A stretch of 64,000 nucleotides of DNA. Origin: Scytonema hofmannii PCC 7110 (GTDB taxonomy: Bacteria; Cyanobacteriota; Cyanobacteriia; Cyanobacteriales; Nostocaceae). The number at the start of each line of letters is the position of its first letter. Within the stretch, counting starts at the first letter, position 1. The DNA is taken from NCBI RefSeq assembly GCF_000346485.2, contig NZ_KQ976355.1:62001-126000 (forward strand), in the 5' to 3' direction. The position numbers were made by a program, and so were the translations under genes. The notes under the pieces were generated by a model. The model had not been told where the DNA came from, did no database searches, and saw nothing but the letters and a program-made list of their open reading frames with translations. Shown in pieces: positions 10,587 through 19,466 of the stretch.

Positions 10587-11072
10587 GGAAAGCCGTTTAA
10601 ATGCTGCCAGCGTATCTGCTATAACAAAAATCACTATCAGTACAAGCATTATGGCAGATGTGGAATTGAAGTTGATGCATCTTGGCGTGACGACTTTACC
10701 CAGTTTTTAAAAGATATGGGATCTGCACCTGAAGGAACAATTATATCGCGTATTGATACAGAAGGTGACTTTGCTCCTGGTAATTGTTTGTGGGTACAAA
10801 GAAAAGAGCGTTATCGTCAAATACATCTTTTAAAAAAGAAAGAATTACTTCTGACTCAAACTTTCCCCGAACCAATAGCGACAACTCGTGAGGTTAATCT
10901 TCCACCAAATATTATTCATGCAGTTATTAAAACTCATGCAGCTGGTGAAGCAAATATCAATAAACTTGCCACACAGTATAAAATTAGTACTCAAGATGCA
11001 ATAAATATTATCCTGAATCATGGGGAAATTAATTCAGATCTCAAAATTTTCAAGCGATGTCTTTCAAGTTAG
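10587..11072 (+). pseudogene. 5'-truncated phage HNH-like protein
   Basis: From 10587 (just after an in-frame TAA) the frame encodes a well-known phage pattern without any start codon: YKHYGRCGIEVDASWRDDFT, then FLKDMG, then ISRIDTEGDFAPGNCLWVQR. The RIDxxGxxxxxNCxW signature is typical of HNH-type homing or intron-associated proteins. The first possible ATG (10716) would remove half of that domain. The C-terminal half ends in a helix-turn-helix-like segment (NINKLATQYKISTQDAINII). The gene has lost its N-terminus or was cut by recombination. Confidence 0.6.
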
Positions 11073-11314
11073 ACACGGCAATTTTGGCGTGTTTAATAAT
11101 GATTAAAGAGAAAGCCCCACCCAATTCTGGTGAGGCGATTCCGTAATGGAACTGAAACTGTTCCATGCTTGTAAGTTTGGCTTAACCACCCCAAAAAGCT
11201 TGTACTGCAATATTTCCAATCTCGAAATATACATACGCTAGGGTGCGCTCGCAACGTTGTGGTAGCAATCTTGTCTATAGATGCTGCCAAATTAAATGAA
11301 ACTGTTATTAGAAG

Positions 11315-11992
11315 TTATTTAATTAAAAATCCTAAGTCATGCCCAATCTTGATAATATGTTTTTCCTTCTCATTAGCAAAATTATCAAATGAATTATTCC
11401 AACTCATGTCATCCATCATAAGTATCCCACCTTCGCGCAAAAATTTGTACGATTCATTGCATTCAAACCACTGACATTCGTAGGAGTGCTCACTATCATG
11501 GATGAAAAAATCAATTTCTCCCAGTCTCGCCAATAATTCTGGTAACTTTTCCTGGCTTTTTCCTAATGTTAAATCCCACCTTATCTTTAAATGCTCAGGA
11601 ATAGCCCATCCAGGTTCCTGGTCTTTAGGAATCACAGCACCGCGCTTACCTTCCCAAAAAGTTCCATCGTCATAATCCACTCCGGCAACTTCAGGGAAGT
11701 CTAAAGAGTAAAGTTGCCCCTTTTGATTTTTCGCTAGTGCTAGCAATATAAAAGCTGTTGAAAACCCATTACAAACTCCTGTTTCAACAGCAGTCTCTGG
11801 CTTGAGTTTTCTAAGGATAGAATAAAGATAGATCCCTTCTTCAAAGCCAATATCTGCTAATTCGTAATCAGAACCCGCTAATGGACGTGCTAAGGAACTA
11901 GGTCGCGATCCAGGTCTTGTAAATAGAATGTTGGGCAATGCATTTGAATGGGGTACCCAAGCCGCTAATGCTGGGATTCCAACATCAAACAC
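11315..11992 (-). pseudogene. SAM-dependent methyltransferase, N-terminus replaced by antisense CHAP DNA
   Basis: From about residue 40 the protein is a class I methyltransferase of the Methyltransf_24/cephalosporin-hydroxylase-like kind: motif I VETGVCNGFSTAFILLAL, an acidic strand end (YSLDFPE), DFFIHDSEHSYECQWFE and a final GGILMMDDMSWN. The first 35-40 residues are the reverse complement of a CHAP-domain gene on the other strand, so the natural start is missing. The junction is near 11875. The ORF may still be translated as a chimera, but a broken gene is more likely. Methyl acceptor unknown. Confidence 0.6.
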
Positions 11993-12197
11993 ACCTCAAA
12001 TTGGCGCGATCGCTCAATGGGACAAAAGCTCAATGTACCCCTTGGGTCATGTAGCTGTAGTAGAAAAGATAAATTCAGACGGAACCATCCTGATTTCTGA
12101 ATCGAGTTACTCACCGAACATTGGCAGCAAGTGGGACTTTTTGTACAGAACCAGAACAATCTCTGCTAATGAACCTAGCAGGTTTATTCTCCCCTAA
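11868..12197 (+). pseudogene. CHAP-domain amidase, N-terminal half missing
   Basis: The frame reads ANGRAKELGRDPGLVNRMLG, then NAFEWGTQAANAG, GAIAQWD, the catalytic-His strand GHVAVVEKINSDGTILISE, and SKWDFLYRTR. In CHAP peptidoglycan hydrolases this is preceded by a CTWYA segment holding the catalytic Cys; here the sequence breaks immediately before ANGR, at about 11875, and methyltransferase DNA of the opposite strand begins. Without the Cys the product would be inactive. Confidence 0.65.
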
Positions 12198-12222
12198 CCG
12201 GGATAATTGATACGGCAGTGGC

Positions 12223-12242
12223 TCTGGGAAAATTTTCCCAGA
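12223..12242. terminator. 20-bp palindrome after the CHAP fragment
   Basis: TCTGGGAAAATTTTCCCAGA is a perfect palindrome 25 bp after the CHAP stop codon. Its position fits a hairpin terminator, but there is no T-run after it. Confidence 0.4.
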
Positions 12243-12300
12243 TCTTTAGGTGCATCGGCTTGCAATTATAATCACCTCGGCTCACAAAGGAGGGGTAGAG

Positions 12301-12438
12301 TTGACAAATTCGCCAACAGTGTCAAAGCGGCTATCCTCCGGTTCTAAATTTTTATTCCTCTCCAAACGAGGTCTGCACATCTCGCTAGATGCGGTCAGAA
12401 AGTTTTTAAAACGGACTGCTGTTACCACTGATATCTAG
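12301..12438 (+). CDS. Candidate small basic protein, 45 residues
   Basis: A near-consensus ribosome binding site (AAAGGAGGGG, about 12286-12295) lies 5 bases before TTG at 12301. The frame encodes a Lys/Arg-rich peptide (TNSPTVSKRLSSGSKFLFLS, then KRGLHISLDAVRKFLKR) and ends 18 bp before a strong hairpin followed by T residues. The ribosome site, short ORF and terminator together suggest a real small transcription unit. No family is recognised. A GTG at 12250 is an alternative start but lies before the ribosome binding site. Confidence 0.45.
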   Translation: MTNSPTVSKRLSSGSKFLFLSKRGLHISLDAVRKFLKRTAVTTDI

Positions 12439-12455
12439 ATTAAGGTATTAACCCT

Positions 12456-12490
12456 AAGCCAGTCTAGCGACAGACTGGCTTAGCTCTTTT
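12456..12490 (+). terminator. Rho-independent terminator
   Basis: AAGCCAGTCT (12456-12465) pairs perfectly with AGACTGGCTT (12472-12481) around a 6-base loop and is followed by AGCTCTTTT. It would end a plus-strand transcript of the small ORF at 12301-12438. Confidence 0.75.
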
Positions 12491-12567
12491 ATCGCGCTTG
12501 TTGAAGAAAAATTGGCGCTCCTTTGAACGTGAGGCTAACAGGTATTATTGAGAACCTCTATTTTGGA

Positions 12568-12759
12568 TTACGCTTGCTTCTTTATTAGTGGGGCTAGAGC
12601 TTGAATGAGTAAAGCGCATGAACGAATTAAGATAGCTATAGCCAAAATGGTTTCTGTTTCAGTACCCCAAGACCACAATGGTATATTTCGTTCTACGTGA
12701 GTCGGTACAAGGATGGTTGGTTCGCCCGTTTGGATTGCCTGTTCGAGTTGAGATTGCAT
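12568..12759 (-). CDS. Small hypothetical protein with one hydrophobic helix
   Basis: 63 residues from ATG at 12759, preceded by a GGGAGAA ribosome site. The N-terminal half is polar (QSQLEQAIQTGEPTILVPTH). The C-terminal half is a hydrophobic helix (about 36-58, ILAIAILIRSCALLIQALAP) ending in KK. A longer start at 12816 lacks a ribosome site. Unknown function; it could be a small membrane-active peptide. Confidence 0.5.
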   Translation of the reverse strand: MQSQLEQAIQTGEPTILVPTHVERNIPLWSWGTETETILAIAILIRSCALLIQALAPLIKKQA

Positions 12760-13051
12760 GATATTTCTCCCGTAAAAAATTTTGCTTTGGTATAAGGAGA
12801 AGCTTGTTAGCGCCAACTTTGCTTTCCATACTTTTAGAATGCCTAACCCAAACGGGCGAAAAATCCGCAGTTTCGGCTCATCCTTGCCACTGCTATCAAA
12901 AATGAGCCAAGATTGAACCTCAAAATTACTCCTGTAAAGTATATGTAGGAGAAGCGTCTCATTTTCATAAATCGGCTGGTACAGAATTCCGAAAAGCTAA
13001 AACTTGGATTAGTAGTTATTTAGGAATGTCTACACAAGCGAGAAGCACCCT

Positions 13052-14512
13052 ATGGCGGTTACTCTCAAAGCATCGAAACAAGGTTTAGAAATTGTTGATA
13101 AAGCAAGACGAAAGAAAGGATGGAACGCAACAGCTCCTGCTTGGTATGATGCTGCCAATACTTCAGTTGCAACCCTAAAGCGGTTTAGGCGAAGGATACC
13201 AATTGATAGAGATGTATTTGTTGCTATTTGTAAAGCTGTCGGGATAAATAACTGGGAAGTCATTGTCGATGATACTCCAATGCTCCAAGCAGATTCTCGA
13301 CCAGACTTTTTTTCCTATGATGATGCTTGGGTAGGTCGAGAGCAGCTAGTTAACGAACTAAGTACAAAGCTTCGTGGTTCGTGTCGTCTTTTGCTAATCC
13401 TGGGACTGACGGGCATTGGTAAAACTGCCTTGGCAGAAAAATTGGCAGTAGAAATGCAAGACTGGTTCGGGGAGAACTGGAAGAATAGGTTCAAGCGAGC
13501 TAATTTTGACTACCAGGAAAAAAGCACAGAATTTGCCAGTGTCGCTAAGCAATGGCTAGAGGAATGGGGAGAGCGAATTTTACCAGAGGAACATAAGCCA
13601 GAACTATTGTTGCAAAGGTTGGTGGCATACCTGCGGCAACATCAGGTGTTAGTGCTAATTGATTCTCTAGAAAGACTGCTGACAGAAAATAAGGAAGAAG
13701 GCTGGGGTGATTTTGCTGATGAGTGGTGGGAAAAGTTCTTTCTCAGCTTATTGTCAGTAGAATCGTGTCAAAGCCGATTAATCATCACGTCCCAGGATCG
13801 CCCAGTCAAGTTGGTAAACGACCGTTGGAGAAATTTCTGGCATCAAGTAGTTTTATATGGATTAACTGAATCCGAGCAGGCGGCATTGTTTAAGACAACG
13901 GGATTAGATGTCAGCGATGATTCACTAAATCAACCTCTGCTGATACGAATTGGTAGAGCCTATAAAGGTCATCCTCTAGTTTTGCGGGTAATTATCGGGG
14001 AAATTTGGAGTGAGCCTTTTAATGGGGATGTGCAGGCATATTGGAATGATGAACGTGAAAATACACGTCAAAAGATAGAAGATGTGGAAAAAGCTTTAGC
14101 AGAAGCAGAGCAAGGAAAAACTTTGGGAGATAAAGATGAATGGGAGCTACATAAACTTACCCGTCAAGTTCGAGAAAAAGTTAATAAACAACGTTTGCAA
14201 ATAGCATTTCAAAGATTGGCAAGAGATGTCAAGGACGCTTATATCTTACTGTGCGCTGCTTCAGTTTATCGCGCTCCTGAAAAGGAAGAGTTTTGGCTGA
14301 AGCATTTAGTTTACTGGCTAAAACGTTTAGAAAAACAAGATTGTGCTAAAAACAGACAAGATAGAGCTTTAGAGGAACTGGGTAACCGTTTCTTGGTTGA
14401 AGAATCATTGAATCATAATAAGAAGCGTGTTCTTGGGCAGCACAATTTAATTCGTAGTTTGGCAATAGAACACCGTAATCTATTGCTAAAAAGTTTAAAA
14501 ACTGATACTTAG
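13052..14512 (+). CDS. NB-ARC-type STAND ATPase with N-terminal helical domain
   Basis: 486 residues. An N-terminal helical domain (about 1-80, KASKQGLEIVDKARRKKGW, then TSVATLKRFRRRIPI, VAICKAVGINNWE) resembles the DNA-binding-like module found at the start of many cyanobacterial STAND proteins. The NTPase follows: Walker A GLTGIGKT (118-125), Walker B VLVLIDSLERLL (about 196-207), the arginine-containing strand SRLIITSQDRP (about 245) and the GxP motif YKGHPLVLRV (about 305). There is no fused sensor repeat domain; the protein ends after a short winged-helix-like region (about 390-480). Four TPR genes follow with gaps of 4-13 bp, so the usual STAND sensor is probably supplied in trans. Likely a signalling switch in defence or stress. 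Confidence 0.85.
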   Translation: MAVTLKASKQGLEIVDKARRKKGWNATAPAWYDAANTSVATLKRFRRRIPIDRDVFVAICKAVGINNWEVIVDDTPMLQADSRPDFFSYDDAWVGREQLVNELSTKLRGSCRLLLILGLTGIGKTALAEKLAVEMQDWFGENWKNRFKRANFDYQEKSTEFASVAKQWLEEWGERILPEEHKPELLLQRLVAYLRQHQVLVLIDSLERLLTENKEEGWGDFADEWWEKFFLSLLSVESCQSRLIITSQDRPVKLVNDRWRNFWHQVVLYGLTESEQAALFKTTGLDVSDDSLNQPLLIRIGRAYKGHPLVLRVIIGEIWSEPFNGDVQAYWNDERENTRQKIEDVEKALAEAEQGKTLGDKDEWELHKLTRQVREKVNKQRLQIAFQRLARDVKDAYILLCAASVYRAPEKEEFWLKHLVYWLKRLEKQDCAKNRQDRALEELGNRFLVEESLNHNKKRVLGQHNLIRSLAIEHRNLLLKSLKTDT

Positions 14513-14516
14513 TCGT

Positions 14517-16115
14517 ATGGCTAATAATTTTAAAGAAGCAGGAATTTTACTTTTTGCTAGTTGGAATATCAATTTAGAAGAAGTTCCAATTGAGCAACTT
14601 GACCATTACATAGCAGTAGAAAACTTCCTCACAGAAAAAGATGAGCCACTGCAAGATGCTCCCCCAATTAAACAAGTGCGTGGCTACCTAGAAGCGTTTC
14701 ATCACCTCTGCGAGGTAGAAGATTGGGAAAGAGGCAGTAAAGTCCTTTTTACTCGTCTTGATACTCCAAGCAAGGAAGAATTACACTGTCAACTACAAAC
14801 TTGGGGCTATGATAGCGAACTGATTGGTTTGTACAATAAAATGTTGGGCAAATTAAGTCTCAATCAGGAAGTCGTTTTTTCAATAAGTCTAGGTAGGTCT
14901 TACTCGGCTTTAGCACTGTATCGCCAAGCAATTAAGTATTATCAACAAGGTTTAGCCATTGCACAAAAAATAGGCGATCGCAATAGGGAAGGGATAGCAA
15001 TAGGCAATCTGGGGGTTGTTTACAGGTTGCTGGGAGACTATCACCAAGCGATTGACTATCAGCAGCAGCGCTTAATTCTTTCAAGAGCCAATGCCGATCG
15101 TGTTGGCGAAGCAAGTGTAATGGGGAATCTGGGCAATATCTACTATTCAAAAGGAAACTACCACCAAGCTATTGATTATTATCAGCAGTGGTTATCGATT
15201 ACACGGGAGATTGACGACCACTCTGGGCAAGGTAGGGCACTTGGTGGTCTGGGAATTGTCTATAAGTCTTTAGGAGACTATCACCAAGCGATTGAGTATT
15301 ACCATCAATCCTTAGCTATTGCACGGAAGATTGGTGAACGCAAAGCAGAAGGGAAAACCCTAGGTAATATAGGTATTGCTTACAAGCACTTGGGTTATTA
15401 CGAGCGAGCAATTGAGTATTACCATCAATCCTTAGCCATCGCACGCGAAATTGGTGATCGGGTATTAGAAGCTAATACCTTAGGTAATATGGGCAGTGCT
15501 TGTAGAGAACAGGGCTACTACGAGCGAGCGATTGAGTATCAGTTGCAACGGTTAGCAATCGCACGGGAAATTGGCGATCGCGCTGGGGAAGGAATTTCGC
15601 TAGGGAATTTGGGAAATGCTTACTACTGTCTAGAAAGTTATGCTAAAGCGGTTAAGTATCAGCAACAGAGTTTAAATATCTCACGGGAAATTGGCGATCG
15701 CTACGGCGAGGCAAACTCATTGTTATGTTTGGGAATATGTTATCATTCGCTTACAGATTACCTCCAAGCAATAGATTATTGTCAGCAAGGTTTGACTATT
15801 GCACGATTGATTGGTAATCCCCACATTGAGGGAAGGGCACTTTGTTGCTTGGGAGGTACTTTCATAAAACTTGAGCAATATTCACAAGCCCAAGAAAATT
15901 TGCAAGAAGCACTGGAGATTTGCGGAGAAATTGGCGAGCAATACACTAAAGCTTATGCTTTCAGAAACTTGGCAGAACTGTATCAAAAATTAGGCGATCG
16001 CACTCGTGCCCTTGAGTACTGCAATCAGGCTTTAGCCATCGCTACAAAGTTAGGTATACCGCTAGCACAAGAGTGTCAGGGGTTGGAAAAACAATTATTG
16101 AGTGAGGAAGCATAG
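14517..16115 (+). CDS. TPR protein 1 of a four-paralogue array
   Basis: 532 residues. The N-terminal domain (about 1-120) is shared by all four proteins of the array: SWNINLEEVPIEQLDHYIAV, then a helical segment with HHLCEVEDWERGSK and LYNKMLGKL. About nine 40-residue kinesin-light-chain-like TPR units follow, with the consensus LGNLGNxYxxLGxYxxAIEY then QQxLxIAREIGDRxGE, and a C-terminal cap (AYAFRNLAELYQKLGDRTRA). There is no enzymatic motif; it is a protein-binding scaffold. It starts 4 bp after the STAND ATPase stop, so it is co-transcribed and probably translationally coupled. Proposed role: detachable ligand sensor or adaptor for the ATPase. Confidence 0.85.
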   Translation: MANNFKEAGILLFASWNINLEEVPIEQLDHYIAVENFLTEKDEPLQDAPPIKQVRGYLEAFHHLCEVEDWERGSKVLFTRLDTPSKEELHCQLQTWGYDSELIGLYNKMLGKLSLNQEVVFSISLGRSYSALALYRQAIKYYQQGLAIAQKIGDRNREGIAIGNLGVVYRLLGDYHQAIDYQQQRLILSRANADRVGEASVMGNLGNIYYSKGNYHQAIDYYQQWLSITREIDDHSGQGRALGGLGIVYKSLGDYHQAIEYYHQSLAIARKIGERKAEGKTLGNIGIAYKHLGYYERAIEYYHQSLAIAREIGDRVLEANTLGNMGSACREQGYYERAIEYQLQRLAIAREIGDRAGEGISLGNLGNAYYCLESYAKAVKYQQQSLNISREIGDRYGEANSLLCLGICYHSLTDYLQAIDYCQQGLTIARLIGNPHIEGRALCCLGGTFIKLEQYSQAQENLQEALEICGEIGEQYTKAYAFRNLAELYQKLGDRTRALEYCNQALAIATKLGIPLAQECQGLEKQLLSEEA

Positions 16116-16127
16116 GGCTAAATTGAG

Positions 16128-17846
16128 ATGGTTACTAACTTTAAAGAACTAGGTAATGTACTTTTCGCTAGTTGGAATATCAATTTAGATGAAGTTCCAA
16201 TTGAGCAACTTGACCATTATATAGCAGTAGAAAATTACCTGACGGATGAGGATGAGGCACCACCTGATGCTGATAATTTAGAGGAAGTAAGTTTTTACTT
16301 ACAAGCTTTTTATCATCTCAGCGAAGTGGAAGATTGGGAAAAAGCTAAGGCAATTGTTAGGATTCAACTTAGTACACCAACTAATGAAGAATTACACATT
16401 CAACTGGGAACTTGGGGTTACTACCAAGAGCAGATTGATCTGTGTAGTAGGCTCTTGGGCAAATTAGATACCAGAACAGATTCTACTTGTTTGAATACCT
16501 TGGGTATGGCTTATGACTCTCTAAGTAATTACCCTCAAGCCCTTCAATATTACGATCGGGATTTAATACTTGCAAGGGCAATCAATGACCGACGAGGAGA
16601 AGGGACAACATTAGGAAATTTAGGTAATGCTTACTATTCTTTGAATAATTATTCTCAAGCTATTGAATGCTTTCAGCAGGCTTTGCTGATTGCACAGGAA
16701 ATTGGTGACCAACCAGGGCAAGGGAATGCTCTTGGAAATTTGGGTAATGCTTACGATTCTATAGGTAACTATGCCCAAGCAATTGAATACCACAATCAAT
16801 CATTAACCATAGCGCAAGAAATTGGGGATCTTAAAGCGGAAGGAAGAGCGTTAGGGGGTCTAGGGTGCGCTTACCGCCATTTGAGTAATTATACTGAAGC
16901 TATTAAATGTCACCAACAGTATTTGGAGATTGCCCAGAAGATTAGCGATCGCGAAGCAGAAGGAATTGCGCTAGGAAATTTAGGCAACGTTTACGATAAT
17001 CTAGGTAACCATACTCAAGCCATTAAGTATCATCAACAACATTTAGATATTTCAAGAGAAATCAAAAATCGCTGGCAAGAGGGGAATGCACTGGCGAATT
17101 TAGGTCTTGCTCATTATTCGCTTGGTAACTATTTCCAATCTATTAAATATCATCAACAAGCTTTAGAGATAGCGAGAGAAATCGGAGATCGTGAAGGCGA
17201 AGGGAATGCTTTTGGAAATTTAGGTCTTGTTTGCTACTCTCAATGTAATTATTCTCAGGCTATCGAATACCATCAGCAACATTTAGATATTTCAAGAGAA
17301 ATTGGTAGTACTCAAGGAGAAGCAAACGGCATAGGAAATATTAGTAATACTTACTACTTTATGGGGGAGTACTTAAAAGCCCTTGAATATACTCAACAAC
17401 ATTTAGAAATTACTCGGCGAATTAGTGATTGTCGAGGAGAAGGAACGGCATTACTTAACTTAGGTAATATTTATGATGCTCTAGGAGAGGTTGATAAAGC
17501 AGTTCAGGCATATCATCAGAGTTTAGAAATTGCTAGACACATTGGGAATCGCGAGGAAGAAGGGAGGACGTTATGTAATTTGGGCATTACCATAGTCCAA
17601 ATTGGTCAGTATACAGAAGCTTTGGAATATTTACAAACTGCTCTAAATATTGTTAGGGAAACTGGTGAGCGCCCTACTGAAGCCATCATTCTTTATAACT
17701 TGGTAGAAGTTTACCAGAAATTAGGTCATCAAAATATGGCTAAGGAGTCTTGCGATAAAGCTTTGAAAATTGCTACAGAGTTAAATTTACCAGATTTGCA
17801 TGAATACCAAGAGTTAAAAGAAAAATTCTTCAGTTATAAAGTATAG
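16128..17846 (+). CDS. TPR protein 2 of a four-paralogue array
   Basis: 572 residues, the longest copy, with the same N-terminal domain (FASWNINLDEVPIEQLDHYI) and about eleven TPR units. The units are very regular in the first half (GEGTTLGNLGNAYYSLNNYS, QAIEYHNQSLTIAQEIG). The insert relative to copy 1 is one or more whole TPR units, as expected from unequal recombination between repeats. It starts 12 bp after the preceding stop. Confidence 0.85.
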   Translation: MVTNFKELGNVLFASWNINLDEVPIEQLDHYIAVENYLTDEDEAPPDADNLEEVSFYLQAFYHLSEVEDWEKAKAIVRIQLSTPTNEELHIQLGTWGYYQEQIDLCSRLLGKLDTRTDSTCLNTLGMAYDSLSNYPQALQYYDRDLILARAINDRRGEGTTLGNLGNAYYSLNNYSQAIECFQQALLIAQEIGDQPGQGNALGNLGNAYDSIGNYAQAIEYHNQSLTIAQEIGDLKAEGRALGGLGCAYRHLSNYTEAIKCHQQYLEIAQKISDREAEGIALGNLGNVYDNLGNHTQAIKYHQQHLDISREIKNRWQEGNALANLGLAHYSLGNYFQSIKYHQQALEIAREIGDREGEGNAFGNLGLVCYSQCNYSQAIEYHQQHLDISREIGSTQGEANGIGNISNTYYFMGEYLKALEYTQQHLEITRRISDCRGEGTALLNLGNIYDALGEVDKAVQAYHQSLEIARHIGNREEEGRTLCNLGITIVQIGQYTEALEYLQTALNIVRETGERPTEAIILYNLVEVYQKLGHQNMAKESCDKALKIATELNLPDLHEYQELKEKFFSYKV

Positions 17847-17858
17847 GTTTGAATTAAG

Positions 17859-19460
17859 ATGGCGATTAATTTACAAGATCCTGGGAAATTGCTTTGTGCA
17901 GAATGGAACATCAATTTAGATGAAATTCCAATGGATAAACTTGACCATTACATAGCAGTAGAAAACTTTCTCACGGAAGAAGATGAAATACTGCCAAAGG
18001 CTCTCCCAATTGAGCAAGTGCATGGCTACTTGGAAGCGTTTCACCATCTTTGTGAAGCGGAAGATTGGGAAAAAGCTAGCGAAATCACATTTCTTCGCCT
18101 CAATACTTCTACCAATGAAGAACTCCACCAGCAACTAGAAACTTGGAGTTACTATAGCGAACGTTTGAGCATATATAACCGTCTTGTAGGTAAGTTAAAT
18201 CCTAATTTAAACGCTATTATTCTAAATCGTATCGGCGAAATTTATTTTTTCATCGGAGATAGTAATAAAGCTATAAATTATCATTCGCAAAGTTTAGCAA
18301 TTGCACGAGAAATAGCCAACCCAATGATAGAGGAGTTAGCACTTGGTAGCATAGGGAATATTGCTCTGATTATTGGAGAATATAAAAAAGCAATTGAATT
18401 TTACCAGCAACGCTTAGCGTTAGCATGGAAAAGTAATGATAAATTAGGTGAACAAAATACATTATGGAACCTAGGAACTGTTTTCAGTATAATGCAAGAT
18501 AGCAGAATAGCTATTAATTACTATAAGCACAGCTTAAAGATTGCAAGAAATATTAAATACAGCACAGGTGAAATTTTATCTTTGCAAAGTTTAGGCAATG
18601 CTTATATCTCAATTGATTATGAAAAAGCACTCGAATATTTAGAACAAAGTTTGCTACTTGCTAGAGAACATCAAGAAATAAAATTAGAAATCCAATCTTT
18701 AAGAAGTATAGGAATTTTTTACAGTGCTCTGGGAGAATACTGTCTAGCAATTAAATATCTAGAAGAAAGCTTGTTAATTGTTCGAGAAATTAAAGATCGT
18801 CGAGAGGAATCACGTGCTTTAGGAGTGCTAGCATTTGTCTATAATAGTAAAGGAAACTATGAGAAAGCAATCGAGTTTCATCAACAGAATTTAGCCCTTG
18901 CAAGAAAAATCCATGACCAACGCTTGGAAGGGCATTTTCTAGGCAGCATAGGAGAAGTTTACTACTCACTCAAAAATTATGCTAAAGCAATTGAGTATTT
19001 TGAAAATAGTTTGTCCATAGCTAAGGTTACGCAAGAGTCTTTAGGACAGGAGATACTCTGGAGAAATCTAGGAAATGTTTACTATTCTATGGAAAAATAT
19101 GTGAAAGCAATCGATTGCTACAAGCAAAGTTTAACTATTTCACAAAAAATAGGTAACCGTCACAGTCAAGGAATCTCTCTGTACCTCTTAGGTGCTACTT
19201 TTATAGAACTTAATAACTTTTTAGAAGCTTTAGAGAATTTACAGGCAGCACTAGATGTTTGTAAACAAATTGGCAGTCATTCTACGGAAGCTTATGTTCT
19301 TTATAACTTGGCAAGACTTTATCAAGAGGTAGACAGACGTGAAACAAGTTTCGAGTATTGTAGTCAGGCTTTAGCCATTGCTAATAAATTAGGTATTACC
19401 CTAGCCAAAGATTGTCAAAATTTGAAAGAAAAATTATTGAATCAAACAATACAAAACTGA
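17859..19460 (+). CDS. TPR protein 3 of a four-paralogue array
   Basis: 533 residues; the most diverged copy. The N-terminal domain is kept but altered at the central motif (PMDKLDHYIAVENFL instead of PIEQLDHYIAV). The TPR units are less regular, richer in Ile, Lys and Ser, and the DNA is more AT-rich than in copies 1, 2 and 4. It is either an older duplicate or one under different selection, as expected if each copy binds a different ligand. It starts 12 bp after copy 2. Confidence 0.83.
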   Translation: MAINLQDPGKLLCAEWNINLDEIPMDKLDHYIAVENFLTEEDEILPKALPIEQVHGYLEAFHHLCEAEDWEKASEITFLRLNTSTNEELHQQLETWSYYSERLSIYNRLVGKLNPNLNAIILNRIGEIYFFIGDSNKAINYHSQSLAIAREIANPMIEELALGSIGNIALIIGEYKKAIEFYQQRLALAWKSNDKLGEQNTLWNLGTVFSIMQDSRIAINYYKHSLKIARNIKYSTGEILSLQSLGNAYISIDYEKALEYLEQSLLLAREHQEIKLEIQSLRSIGIFYSALGEYCLAIKYLEESLLIVREIKDRREESRALGVLAFVYNSKGNYEKAIEFHQQNLALARKIHDQRLEGHFLGSIGEVYYSLKNYAKAIEYFENSLSIAKVTQESLGQEILWRNLGNVYYSMEKYVKAIDCYKQSLTISQKIGNRHSQGISLYLLGATFIELNNFLEALENLQAALDVCKQIGSHSTEAYVLYNLARLYQEVDRRETSFEYCSQALAIANKLGITLAKDCQNLKEKLLNQTIQN

Positions 19461-19466
19461 GTCAAA

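Noticed and set aside
11315-11992. Full-length 225-residue methyltransferase
   Set aside because: The first 35-40 residues are the antisense of a CHAP domain and do not fit methyltransferase families.
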